DNA of 64,000 nt, taken from positions 803,690,817 to 803,754,816 of the forward strand of contig CM061142.1 in NCBI GenBank assembly GCA_030789695.1, given 5' to 3'. Positions 22,341-32,600 of the stretch are shown piece after piece. Each line of letters begins with the position of its first letter. The first letter of the stretch is position 1. Below the pieces are notes generated by a model, which was given only the letters and a program-made list of their open reading frames with translations, did no database searches and was not told the DNA's origin. The stretch comes from Scilla litardierei (lineage: Eukaryota > Streptophyta > Magnoliopsida > Asparagales > Asparagaceae). Position numbers and translations under genes: made by a program.

Positions 22341-22842
22341 TATTTAATTAAACTAACCTATTTAATAATTAAATAACTATCCTATTACTCACCTATTTAA
22401 TTAACCCGCACGTTTTAATTAACCAGTGAGTATTGTACATTCCTCTCTAATAGGAAAAAATATGAATTACTGTTCATCCATCTCTAACAGGACAAAAAAA
22501 TTTCAGTAATAATGTGCATTTCTCACAGCGAGCGAAAAAAATTAAAAAAATAAACGGCGCGCTGCGATTGGCGGGATGGAAGGAGAGAGAAAGATTGGAT
22601 TCCACAAAATGAGATTCTCGAGTGTAATCCGCGGATTTTTCAATGATTACGCTCGTGAGAAAGTTGGTGTCAACACGGATCCACGTCGGAACCAAAGCGG
22701 CGGAATTCCATCGGAAGATTTTCAACGAAAGAAACACAACCCGCGGAAAGGGTCGGTGAAAATGAGTAACATTTGATGAATAGAACCCCAAATAGTGGTT
22801 TTTGCCCACTTCCGCGCCCACTTCCAAGCTGTGGAATAGGCC
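22036..22842. mobile_element. PIF/Harbinger-like MITE
   Basis: The left end GGGCCTGTTCCACAACTTG and the inverted right end (GGCCTATTCCACAGCTTGG read on the minus strand) are terminal inverted repeats. TAA precedes at 22033-22035 and follows at 22843-22845. A 3-bp TWA duplication and GGGCC termini are hallmarks of Tourist/Harbinger elements. The 807-bp body has no transposase frame. The open minus-strand stretch at 22474-22917 crosses the element's end and is not a gene. Confidence 0.6.
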
Positions 22843-22845
22843 TAA

Positions 22846-23262
22846 GCGTTCACCAGAATAAAGGTGACGCTTGCTGCAAATTACGTAGTACCGCTTGTCC
22901 CAATCAAATCGCAACACATAATCAAACTACCCAACCAAAATTCCGCCCAATTTCCCTAGTCAAATTCTGCTCTTTATACCACCAACAAAAAAACCACAGG
23001 AGTGGCCACACGCACATATCGAATTGCTCCGTGCATGTCCAGAGTTTGAGTTATTTACAAGTTTGTCACTCAAAATTTCTTACTTGCGAAAATACCCTTG
23101 GTTGTGCGCAGTGAGTAAAAACCCACAAGCAATCGCGATTTTGCTCAGCACGCACAACCCCCTATAACTTATGTGTGTTTTTTGCTTAGCGCGCACAACC
23201 AGTCAATCGACGATCTCCTCGCAGGTGAGGGGGAAAGTGTGTGTGTGGGGGGGGAGAGAGAG
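22846..23262. other. Intergenic stretch, nothing coding
   Basis: Unique-looking DNA ends in a GT/GA-rich low-complexity run (23231-23262) that was the Reina insertion site. The words GTTGTGCG and GCGCACAACC recur inverted near 23100-23200. No gene is seen. Confidence 0.5.
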
Positions 23263-23264
23263 TG

Positions 23265-23664
23265 TGTGAGGATGCAGGCAGCGGGTGTTGGGCGCGAAGG
23301 AAGCAGCTGCTGGGTGACCGTTGAGGGCTTTAATCCTCAACCGTTGGATTTGGCTTTTTAAGTATTAATCCTGAACGTTGGCTCAGGATAAGGCTAAGCC
23401 AATCAGGACCGTCCAAGTCCGATGGCCGTTAGAGGAGCTAGCTGGCGCAAGTGGAGGCAACGACCGTGAGGGGATATATGATGCAGAGATGGGTTGTTGA
23501 AGGGCTATCGTTGAATGCTGAAGCAATAAAATCCTTCTCATTTTTCTTCCAATTCTTTTCTTTTCTTTGTGAGATTCTTTTTGTTTGCAGATTCAAGCCA
23601 TGGGGAAGAAGGGCCATCGTCGAGCTGAGGAAGAGGACTCTCGAAAGGAGCCAAGCCCCTCACA
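23265..23664 (+). repeat. 5' LTR of the Reina element
   Basis: Compared with 28301-28700, only C/T at 23303, C/T at 23327 and G/T at 23634 (approximate positions) differ. The LTR contains AATAAA at 23525-23530 and a T/C-rich run before TTGCAG. An in-frame ATG at 23600 lies inside the LTR and continues through the PBS into gag. Confidence 0.92.
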
Positions 23665-26600
23665 ATTGGTATCAGAGCAGCCCCTGGACCATGACGAAGG
23701 ATCGGGGGAAAGGGAGGAAAGCTACGAAGCTTGTCCATGGGAGGAGCGATTCACGAAGCTGGAGATGGCAGCAGACTATCAAAGGGAGCTCAGTTTCTGG
23801 ATGCAGCAACAGATGGACCGTTCAATGGCTGAGCAAGTCGACATGAGGGCCGACATTGCAGATCTGAAGGGGCAACTTTCTACTCAGTTTTGCAACATCA
23901 ATGCGCAGCTAGTTGGAATCATGAGCAGGTTGGATGGAAGCAGCTCCGATAGAAATCTTATCCTGGCAAACAACCTGAATGCTAGACAACAGGGAGGTAA
24001 TCCACTCCACTCTTTCCCAGATGATGGATCTCATAATAGGAGAAATAATTTTGTAAATGACTCCCAACCTAAGGGTTTGCGGCCTGAGTTTCCTTTGTTT
24101 AAGGGAGCTGAGGATGTAATACCATGGCTTAGCCAAGCCCTACAAATATTTGCTTACTATAATACAGAGAAGAATAGTTGGGTCAAGATTTGTGGGCTTT
24201 ACATGAAGGAGGAAGCTCTACAATGGTTTGAGTGGGCTAAAATTAATGTGGAGGATTTTTTTGTTTGGGAGGTTTACAAAAAGGAGTTGTTAGCTCGCTT
24301 TGGCCTACCTGAGATGGAAAGGCCCTTCCAATCCTTTTCAAATCTTAAACAAACCAGTTCTGTCCGTGATTATCTTAAGAAAATGGAACAAATAATGGGG
24401 TTTTTGGAGAAGTTACCAAAAGAATATATACGGGATAAATTCATAGGGGGGTTGAAAGATGAGATTAGATATGAACTAATGGCTGCAAGACCAACTGACC
24501 TCAGCTCTGCCATATTTTTGGCAAAAAATTTTGAAGAAAAATTTATGCAGACAAGGAGAGGAGTTAAGGCTTACCCCAGTACAGTTACTCCACAAGGTAA
24601 ATCTGTGGTGAATGCAGCTCAGGGCAAAGTGGTGGGGGCTTCAGATCTTCCAGTTACAGCCAGAAGATTGACACAGGAGGAGATTTTGCACAAAAGGAAA
24701 AATAGACTATGCTTTGGTTGTGATGAAAGATGGAGTCCTGACCATAAGTGTAAGAGAGCTTTTTTGATGGAGGGTATTTGGAATGGGGATGATGTGGATC
24801 CAGGAGAAGCTTTGGGGGAATGTGATACAGATGTGGGCAAGGAGATGACAAGCAATTCAGTGGGAATTTCTATAGAGGATTCAGCTGCCATATCCTTACA
24901 AACTATGTGTGGACTTCCAGCTGCAAATACATTGAAAATGGAGGGAAGTATCAAGGGGCAAAGTGTCCAAATTCTGGTGGATTCTGGCTCTACCCATAGT
25001 TTCATCCACCCAAGACTGGTTCATTCATTGGGATTGTTGGTGGAGGATTCTAAAAACTTTGATGTCTGGGTAGCCAATGGAGAGAAACTAATGGGATCTG
25101 GAGTGTGTAAGGGGGTCCAACTCAGATGTCAAGGGGTCACAGTGTTTGTAGATCTCCTTCTACTGCCCATGGGTGGTAATCAAATTGTGTTAGGAGCTCA
25201 TTGGTTGGGACAATTGGATGACATTCTTATGAATTTCAAAAAATTACAGATGAAATTTCATTATCAAGGACAGGACTGTGTGTGGCAGGGTGCTAGGAGT
25301 GAATCTCAGTGGGTGGATGAAAAGCAACTGAAGAAGATGCTGAGGCAAGAAGGAGAGGGGTATATAATTCAACTAAAATCCCTTGCCTTGACAACTTGTG
25401 AGGAGCAGTACTCTATCCAGGAAATCCAGGATCACCCTTTAGAGTTGCAAGGTTTATTGAGAAGTTATTCCAGTATTTTTGAAGAGCCAAAAGGACTTCC
25501 CCCTCTCAGGAGTTGTGATCACAACATACCCCTTGAACCAGGCTCCAAACCAGTTTGTGTAAGACCCTATAGGCATGCTCACTTTTTGAAGGGAGAAATT
25601 GAAAAGCAGGTGACAGAAATGCTCAAATCTGGAGTCATACGCAACAGTTCTAGCTCCTATGGATCCCCAGTGGTGATGGTTAAAAAATCTGATGGAACTT
25701 GGAGAATGTGTGTGGATTATAGGGCTTTAAATCAACAGACAATAAAGGATAAGTTTCCCATCCCTATTATAGATGAGCTCTTGGATGATCTTCATGGGGC
25801 TGTTGTCTTTTCCAAACTAGATCTCAGATCTGGGTATCACCAAATAAGGGTAAAGCCTGAGGATATCTACAAAACTGCATTTAGAACCCATGAAGGGCAC
25901 TATGAATTTGTTGTTATGCCCTTTGGTCTTACCAATGCCCCCTCAACCTTCCAGTCATTGATGAATCAAATTTTTAAACCCATACTGAGGCAATATGTCT
26001 TAGTATTCTTTGATGATATCCTCATTTATAGTCCCAACCACAGCTTGCACATGGAGCATCTTGCTAAAGTCTTCCAAATTCTCAAAGACAATCAGCTATT
26101 TGTGAAACTGTCCAAGTGTCATTTCAGCAAGGGAACAGTGGACTATTTGGGTCATGTGATCTCAGGACATGGAGTAGCAATGGATCCAAGTAAAATTGAG
26201 GCTGTGTTGAAATGGAGTGTGCCAAAGAATGTGAAAGCATTGAGAGGATTCCTAGGCTTGGCTGGGTATTACCGTAAGTTTGTAAGGGGCTTTGGAAGCA
26301 TAGCAGCTCCCCTGACTGAATTATTGAAGAAAGGAGAATTTAGTTGGAGTGAGGAGGCTCAAACTGCTTTTCAGGAATTGAAAAATGCATTAGTCACTGC
26401 TCCTGTATTGGCTATGCCAAATTTTGATAAAGATTTCATCCTAGAATGTGATGCTTCAGGAGTGGGAATTGGGGCAATCCTGATGCAAGAGAATAGACCA
26501 ATTGCTTATCTCAGCTCCAAGCTGAATGGAAGAAACCTACTTCTGTCTACATATGAGAAGGAGTTATTAGCTATTATCATTGCTATCTCTAAATGGAGCC

Positions 26601-28054
26601 ATTATCTAATGGGTAGGAGGTTTATTATCAAAACAGATCATCAAAGCCTGAGCTACTTGTTGGGACAAAAGTTGCAGTTAGGCATTCAAAGCAAATGGTT
26701 AGTGAAGCTGCAGCAATTTGATTACAAGGTGGAGTATAAGCCAGGCAAAAAGAATCTTGCTGCAGATGCCCTGTCAAGAGAAATAGAGAATGTTGACACC
26801 CTCCAAGAGGACTACTATTCCCTCAACCCCATTTCCATAGTTAAGCCTAGTTGGCTACAGGGAATACATGACATGATAGCTGCTGATCCCTATTATGCTG
26901 AAATTGAGCAGAAAATGCAAACCAATGATGAAGCAATGAGGCATTACACTAAGCTGAATGGACTATATTACTACAAGGGGAGGTTATTGATCAGTCCAAA
27001 CAGTGCTGAGGTTATCCACATTTTGCTGAAGGAGTATCATAGTTCTCCAATTGGTGGCCACTCTGATGCCACCAGGACATTGTACAGGTTGAAGGAGACT
27101 TTTTTTTGGAAGGGAATGAGATCCATGGTGAGAAAATTTGTGAGGGAGTGTGATGTCTGCCAGAGAAATAAGGCTGAAAGTGTAGCCTACCCAGGGTTGC
27201 TCCAACCCCTCCCAACTCTAGAGCAAATTTGGGAGGATATTTCTCTTGATTTTATAGTAGGGCTGCCTGCTTGTGGAGACATTAGTGCCATTTTAGTAGT
27301 AGTAGACAGACTCACAAAATATGCACACTTCTTCTCCCTCAAATTCCCATTTACTGCCAAGCAAGTAGCCCAAGTATTCTTTGAAGGGGTTTACAAACTC
27401 CATGGCATGCCTAAATCCATGGTGAGTGATAGGGACCCCTTGTTCACAAGCCATTTCTGGAAGGAGCTCTTCACCCTCCAAGGCACCCTATTGGCTTTCA
27501 GTTCAGCCTATCACCCCCAATCAGATGGCCAGACAGAAATTACTAATCGTCATCTGGAGTGTTACTTGAGATGTTTTTGCTCACACAAACCCAAAGAATG
27601 GCCAAAATGGATGGCACTAGCTGAGTATTGGTTTAATACTACTTGGAAGGTTTCTACTCAACTCACACCCTTTGAAGCTGTATATGGGAGAAGACCACCA
27701 ACCCTCTTGCGATATGCCCCCCAGTCTGCCCAGGTTCAATCTGTGGATGAGGTTCTATTTTCTAGAGAGATAACACTACAGCTGTTGAAGGATAATTTAA
27801 AGAGGGCCAAAGAAAGGATGAAGAAATTTGCGGATAGAAAGAGAACCGAGAGACATTTTGAAGAAGGTGCATGGGTTTACTTGAGACTACAGCCCTATAG
27901 GCAGCTGAGTGCAGCCATGAAGAAGCCCTGTAAGCTCTCTCCTAAGTACTATGGGCCATATCAGATAGAAAAGAGAATTGGGGAGGTAGCATATAAGTTG
28001 CAATTGCCAGCAACTTCGAAAATCCACCCCGTTTTTTCATGTCTCCCAGCTTAA
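23585..28054 (+). CDS. Reina gag-pol polyprotein, frameshifted before the chromodomain
   Basis: One open frame of 1489 codons. Visible domains in order: gag capsid region; a CCHC-like knuckle (CFGCDERWSPDHKC, about residue 375); protease (ILVDSGSTHSFI, about 464); RT (VDYRALNQQTIKDKFPIP, catalytic FFDDILIYS near 808); RNase H (LECDASGVGIGAIL, about 955; TDHQSLSYLLG); integrase zinc region (CDVCQRNK) and core (SLDFIVGLP, MVSDRDPLF, HPQSDGQTEI); then GPYQIEKRIGEVAYKL. All catalytic residues are present. The frame ends early at SCLPA because a T-run at 28032-28037 has one T too many. The start is uncertain: ATG at 23600 (inside the LTR, MGKKGHRRAEEEDSRKE) or 23765 (MAADYQREL). Confidence 0.9.
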   Translation: MQIQAMGKKGHRRAEEEDSRKEPSPSQLVSEQPLDHDEGSGEREESYEACPWEERFTKLEMAADYQRELSFWMQQQMDRSMAEQVDMRADIADLKGQLSTQFCNINAQLVGIMSRLDGSSSDRNLILANNLNARQQGGNPLHSFPDDGSHNRRNNFVNDSQPKGLRPEFPLFKGAEDVIPWLSQALQIFAYYNTEKNSWVKICGLYMKEEALQWFEWAKINVEDFFVWEVYKKELLARFGLPEMERPFQSFSNLKQTSSVRDYLKKMEQIMGFLEKLPKEYIRDKFIGGLKDEIRYELMAARPTDLSSAIFLAKNFEEKFMQTRRGVKAYPSTVTPQGKSVVNAAQGKVVGASDLPVTARRLTQEEILHKRKNRLCFGCDERWSPDHKCKRAFLMEGIWNGDDVDPGEALGECDTDVGKEMTSNSVGISIEDSAAISLQTMCGLPAANTLKMEGSIKGQSVQILVDSGSTHSFIHPRLVHSLGLLVEDSKNFDVWVANGEKLMGSGVCKGVQLRCQGVTVFVDLLLLPMGGNQIVLGAHWLGQLDDILMNFKKLQMKFHYQGQDCVWQGARSESQWVDEKQLKKMLRQEGEGYIIQLKSLALTTCEEQYSIQEIQDHPLELQGLLRSYSSIFEEPKGLPPLRSCDHNIPLEPGSKPVCVRPYRHAHFLKGEIEKQVTEMLKSGVIRNSSSSYGSPVVMVKKSDGTWRMCVDYRALNQQTIKDKFPIPIIDELLDDLHGAVVFSKLDLRSGYHQIRVKPEDIYKTAFRTHEGHYEFVVMPFGLTNAPSTFQSLMNQIFKPILRQYVLVFFDDILIYSPNHSLHMEHLAKVFQILKDNQLFVKLSKCHFSKGTVDYLGHVISGHGVAMDPSKIEAVLKWSVPKNVKALRGFLGLAGYYRKFVRGFGSIAAPLTELLKKGEFSWSEEAQTAFQELKNALVTAPVLAMPNFDKDFILECDASGVGIGAILMQENRPIAYLSSKLNGRNLLLSTYEKELLAIIIAISKWSHYLMGRRFIIKTDHQSLSYLLGQKLQLGIQSKWLVKLQQFDYKVEYKPGKKNLAADALSREIENVDTLQEDYYSLNPISIVKPSWLQGIHDMIAADPYYAEIEQKMQTNDEAMRHYTKLNGLYYYKGRLLISPNSAEVIHILLKEYHSSPIGGHSDATRTLYRLKETFFWKGMRSMVRKFVRECDVCQRNKAESVAYPGLLQPLPTLEQIWEDISLDFIVGLPACGDISAILVVVDRLTKYAHFFSLKFPFTAKQVAQVFFEGVYKLHGMPKSMVSDRDPLFTSHFWKELFTLQGTLLAFSSAYHPQSDGQTEITNRHLECYLRCFCSHKPKEWPKWMALAEYWFNTTWKVSTQLTPFEAVYGRRPPTLLRYAPQSAQVQSVDEVLFSREITLQLLKDNLKRAKERMKKFADRKRTERHFEEGAWVYLRLQPYRQLSAAMKKPCKLSPKYYGPYQIEKRIGEVAYKLQLPATSKIHPVFSCLPA

Positions 28055-28397
28055 GGAGAAACTGGGTAATGGAGCCATACTTCAAGTAACTCAGCCAAGC
28101 TTTACTGAGCAAATTGTGGAGGAGCCAGAGAAGATATTAGACAGTCGTACCTTACAGCACCGTAGAACTCTCATTCCTCAAGTTCTGATCAAATGGCGCC
28201 AGCAAAGCGAAGAAGATGCCACATGGGAAGACTACTGGGGCTTGGTGAAGAAATTTCCGACCTTCGACCTTGAGGCAAGGTCTAAAAATGGCGGAGGGGT
28301 TGTGAGGATGCAGGCAGCGGGTGTTGGGCGTGAAGGAAGCAGCTGCTGGGTGACTGTTGAGGGCTTTAATCCTCAACCGTTGGATTTGGCTTTTTAA
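28038..28397 (+). pseudogene. Reina chromodomain tail, out of frame
   Basis: In the +1 frame after the T-run the protein resumes as HVSQLKEKLGNG and continues through a chromodomain (EKILDSRTLQHRRTLIPQVL, KWRQQSEEDATWEDYW) to KFPTFDLEARSKNGGG. It then reads on through the polypurine tract into the 3' LTR, stopping at 28395-28397. The chromodomain, which in this family reads histone marks to steer integration, is complete but cannot be made from this copy without a frameshift. Confidence 0.85.
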
Positions 28398-28700
28398 GTA
28401 TTAATCCTGAACGTTGGCTCAGGATAAGGCTAAGCCAATCAGGACCGTCCAAGTCCGATGGCCGTTAGAGGAGCTAGCTGGCGCAAGTGGAGGCAACGAC
28501 CGTGAGGGGATATATGATGCAGAGATGGGTTGTTGAAGGGCTATCGTTGAATGCTGAAGCAATAAAATCCTTCTCATTTTTCTTCCAATTCTTTTCTTTT
28601 CTTTGTGAGATTCTTTTTGTTTGCAGATTCAAGCCATGGGGAAGAAGGGCCATCGTCGAGCTGAGGAAGATGACTCTCGAAAGGAGCCAAGCCCCTCACA
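28301..28700 (+). repeat. 3' LTR of the Reina element
   Basis: Partner of 23265-23664 with three substitutions. It is followed by GAGAG, the insertion duplication. Confidence 0.92.
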
Positions 28701-29600
28701 GAGAGAGAGGGAAAGTGGAGATCCGACGCCCCCTTCGCCACCAGCCCCCCCAAATCGCTGCTCCGACATCCACAGCGAACATCGACCTCCATCTCATAAA
28801 CCCCAACACCATCATCATCGTCGTCGTCGCCTGATCACACGCCTCTCTCTCTCCTCCCCCCTCTCTCTCCCCCCTCCCCTCCCTCGCCCATCCCCGCCCC
28901 CACGATGGGGCATCTCGCTTCGTCGCCGTCATTGTCGTTGTCATCCACAGTGAACTCGAGCTCCGGCGATCCACAACCCCCTCCGCCGGTTCATTCATTT
29001 ATTTAAACAATCGTCGTGATCTCCATTAATGAACAACGATCTTTAGATGATCTCCATCTCGGCGGCGAGCTCCATCGATCCATAGCCCCCCTTCCACAAA
29101 AGGGCCCCCATTGACTTCCTCCGCCACCAGCCCCCCAGCCCTCCTCCGACATTCACATCGAACATCGGCTGCCCCTTCCGATGCCCCCTTCGACTCCCCT
29201 CCGACGACAGCCCTCCTCTGAGGACCCCTTCGCCATCAGCCCTCCTCCGACGTCCCTCCGACGACAGCCCTCCTCCGACGACCCCTTCGCCATCAGCCCC
29301 CCTCCGACGTCCCTCCGACGACAACCCTCCTCCGACATCCCCTCCGATGCCCCCTTCCGACGTCCCTTTGGAGGTCCCCATCTATAATGGTTGTGCGTAA
29401 GCACGGGTATGATATGATTAAAATTTTGAAGGGAAAACGTCGGAATAAATGGTTGTGTACACAAACAATTCGGTAGGTGCGCGTGGCAGCCCCCACCAAA
29501 CACCGCTTGGCCTCCTCAAATCTCACATTGACATCATACCATCACTTTTATTTTTATTTTATTCGGAGAGAGGAGAAAACTGAAAACTCTCGCGAGTCAT
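28701..29600 (+). promoter_or_regulatory. Upstream region of the phosphate-carrier gene
   Basis: This 900-bp stretch separates the Reina element from the carrier start codon. It is C-rich, with a TCG/TCA run near 28808-28830, CT runs at 28840-28890 (CTCTCTCTCTCC, common in plant promoters/5'UTRs) and a 57-bp minisatellite at 29197-29363. A TATTTTTATTTTATT stretch at 29550-29565 is the only TATA-like candidate and is followed by GGAGAGAGGAGAAAA leader-like sequence. Open frames through here follow from the GC-rich repeats and are not genes. Confidence 0.4.
29197..29363. repeat. 57-bp minisatellite, three copies
   Basis: A unit beginning CCCTCCGACGACAGCCCTCC starts at 29197, 29254 and 29311. 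The third copy is shortened and diverged. Each unit also contains internal CCTCCGACG repeats. Because 57 is a multiple of three it gives long false open frames on both strands. It lies about 240-400 bp upstream of the carrier ATG. Confidence 0.8.
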
Positions 29601-32600
29601 ATGGCTCTCTCCGAACCCCGCCGCCAGTCCCTGATCCCCTCCCACCTCTACTCGCCGTCGGCGAGAAATCCGGCCATCAGCAGCCTTCTCCAGGCCCGGA
29701 ATGGCCTGAGCTCCCTCTCTCCCTCGCCGTCTGCTGGATCTCCGGCTGCGGACAGGCCGGTTCTGATCCAGGCCCCGAGCGAGAAGATCGAGATGTACTC
29801 GCCCACTTTCTACGCCGCCTGTACTTTTGGAGGCATCATGAGCTGCGGGTTGACTCATATGGCCGTCACTCCTCTGGATCTCGTCAAATGTAACATGCAG
29901 GTGACCGATCTCCCCCCCCCCAAAAAAAAAAAAAAAAAAATAAAATAAAAGAAAAGAAAAGAAAAGAAAAAAAAAGAAAAAAAAATATTTCTCGATAATA
30001 TCTGTGATTTTTAGGTGTTTTTTAATCTAGTAGCTTGAGATCTGTGTCTTAGTTGAAGATTTCCTTTGATTTCCTTTGTATTTGTCTTGATCGATCTGTT
30101 TATAGAACAAACTAGCGTAGGTTTTTCAGTGCAAATATTCAGATCTGTGATTTCATTTGCTTGAAACTGAAAACAAAGTAGTACATCTTAATGATGAGGT
30201 TTTCCATTTATAGAAGGACCTCTCATGAGTTCGGGTATGAAAAGCTATTCATTGTGTTCTTTAGATCTGATTTACTTGTTCATGAATAGATCCATCATCA
30301 TTAAGGCTGTCGGAGCCTTGAGTGATTGTTATTTCATCCATTTATTAAAGGGTAATTTTTTGATGTAGGATAAAAATTAAAAATAATATCAATTTTCGAC
30401 CAAAAAAAATATTCTCAAAAATCGACCATGTTTGGCCACATCAGCGGCGAGGCGTGTGGCCTCGCCGCGGGGGGGCTATTTTTGACTTAGACGCACTTGG
30501 CAAGTGCGTTTTTTCTGGCCGCACTTGCCAAGTGCGGCCAATATGAGTATCCGTGGCAGTGTACGGGCCGCACTTGGCAAGTGTGGCCTGTCTGAGTCCT
30601 ATAACCCACAGCTCTCAGCCGAGAGCTGGCCATTCTAACAAGAAAGTGAAAATAGTTAGGATTTTTGCGAAATCTAGATGGAGGAGCAAGGAGAGGGACG
30701 CAAACGTGCTAGGGCAACGATGCTTACCCTTGCAGAAGTAAATGCTCTACATGCTTCTTCGCGTGAAGAGGACCCCGAAGCATCAACTCGACAACCCTTA
30801 TCGTCGCAACGTACGGCGAACCCAGAAAGTGATAATTCAACCCTTTCGAACATCGACAACACACTTTACTGGATGCGTAGAGCTATTAATCGCATTGAAG
30901 GGCGGGCGATTGAGAACCCAAATGATATTCGGAAAATCGAGTGTCTCGTTATATATATGGGGGACGAACAAGCTCGAATGAGTGAGGCTCTTCGACGAAT
31001 CGAGGAGAAATTGGATTTAGTTGTATTGGGGCCTCGAGACATCGTCCCGCATGATGCTGCGGGACCAAGTGGGTCACGATCACCGCCGCCTCCACCGATA
31101 TAGGTTGATGATGTTTAGGAGTGACAATAGTAAATGTATTTGTGTATTTTGTGTATTTTATTGGAGAGTTTAGTGGGATGTTGGATGTATGTTTGGAATA
31201 TGTAAGAGCGATGTGTCTGGGTTCATGTTTGTATCATCGCTGGAATATATATATATCGAACTTTGTTATCATTTGAATTGTGGTGTAGTGGAATTGTGTT
31301 GTGTAGTGGAATTGTGTTGATATATATGAAACATAAGAAAGATATAACTGAGACAAGAAAACTTGGGTGTTGTGAGATGGGGGTTCTGAAATGGCCGCAC
31401 TTGGCAAGTGCGGCCATTTCAAAACCCGTGACCAGTTACTGGCCGCACTTGGCAAGTGCGGCCAGTTTGGTGCTTATTATCCACAGCTCTCACATCACAC
31501 CTGAAAACATATTTTCAGTTTCTCCCAACTTATCCCCAGCTGCAAATATACAGATCTGGAGAAAGATCTCCACATCTTGGCCTCCCATTTGTAAGACGAT
31601 AGGTAAGCCCATCAGTTCCTCATGATTAATCGCGTGCGTACTTCGTTAACCTGGCAGAATATAATTTGGGTTAGGGCTAGGAATGATTTGATTGTGTCAT
31701 AGAGTTTGAGATTTTATGGAATCAATTGATTTTTGCAGGGTGATAACAATGGCAAGTGGGCATATTTTCATCTTATGCTATTATGAAGGAAATTTGAGTA
31801 TTGGTGACAATCATGAACCTACATATGTCGGAGGAAAAGTTAAGTCTATTATACTGAGGAGCCCGTCAACGTATACCGATCTAGTAGATCGGATATACAA
31901 GGCCACAAAGATCAGTCGCTATGTGTATAATTTGAAATTGGTGTGCAACTGGCCGGTAATGGAGGGCACGACCACAGCTGTGATGATATCAGATGACGAC
32001 AATATGGAGGGGCTATGTAGCTTGGGGTCAACTCAACGGTCAGTTGAAATTTATGTCGAGATTGATGCAATTAGCACCACACGATTGACTCAAGAACAAG
32101 GAACATTTGGACGAATGATTGATTTGGAGAACAACTCCGCGGGATTTATGTCTACTTCTTCAACCCAAGAGTATCAGCAGCACGAGAGACATACTGGAGA
32201 AGGTTGTTCGTACTACCCACAAGAGGAGGTGAATATGGATGTGTAAGTATCAATATCGGTTAAGTAATGCAAACTTATATATGATATTTTCACAATATAA
32301 ATGTGATTTTTTTAAAATTGCATGTGATACTATGTTTGTAACAGGTGGAATGTTGTGGGGCCGGGCAATCAAATTCCTGAATATGGAGTGCACGGAACAT
32401 ACTCCACCTACATGCAAGGTCCATGTGTACCGGAGTCGATGCCAACTCAGTCGAATGCGATGCCTGAAGATATGGCGGGAAATGTGGATGTAGATAGTGA
32501 AGGCACTGATAATGACGATCATGATGGTCCAGGAGATGATAGCATGCATTATGCTGCAGATTTAAACGAGGATGATAACACATGGATACAACAATTCGTT

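Larger units (their letters stand above)
23263..28700 (+). mobile_element. Reina-type chromovirus (Ty3/gypsy), young
   Basis: 400-bp LTRs (23265-23664 and 28301-28700, TGTGAGGATG...CCCCTCACA) differ at only three positions. GAGAG flanks both sides (23258-23262 and 28701-28705) if the left LTR is allowed an extra TG. A tRNA-Met PBS (TGGTATCAGAGC, 23667-23678) and a polypurine tract (GGCGGAGGGG, before 28301) complete it. Total length about 5.4 kb, short LTRs, a single long gag-pol frame and a C-terminal chromodomain fit Reina. It inserted about 900 bp upstream of the phosphate-carrier start codon. Three differences in 400 bp imply insertion within the last few hundred thousand years at usual plant rates. 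Confidence 0.92.

Noticed and set aside
22474..22917. 147-codon minus-strand frame
   Set aside because: It crosses the right end of a MITE and has no recognisable domain.
23451..23846. 131-codon frame beginning in the Reina LTR (another frame of 23585-28054)
   Set aside because: The first part repeats in the other LTR and the remainder is an off-frame reading of gag.
29043..29526. Gly/Arg-rich frames up to 116 codons on the minus strand
   Set aside because: They are readings of the 57-bp minisatellite, whose length is a multiple of three.
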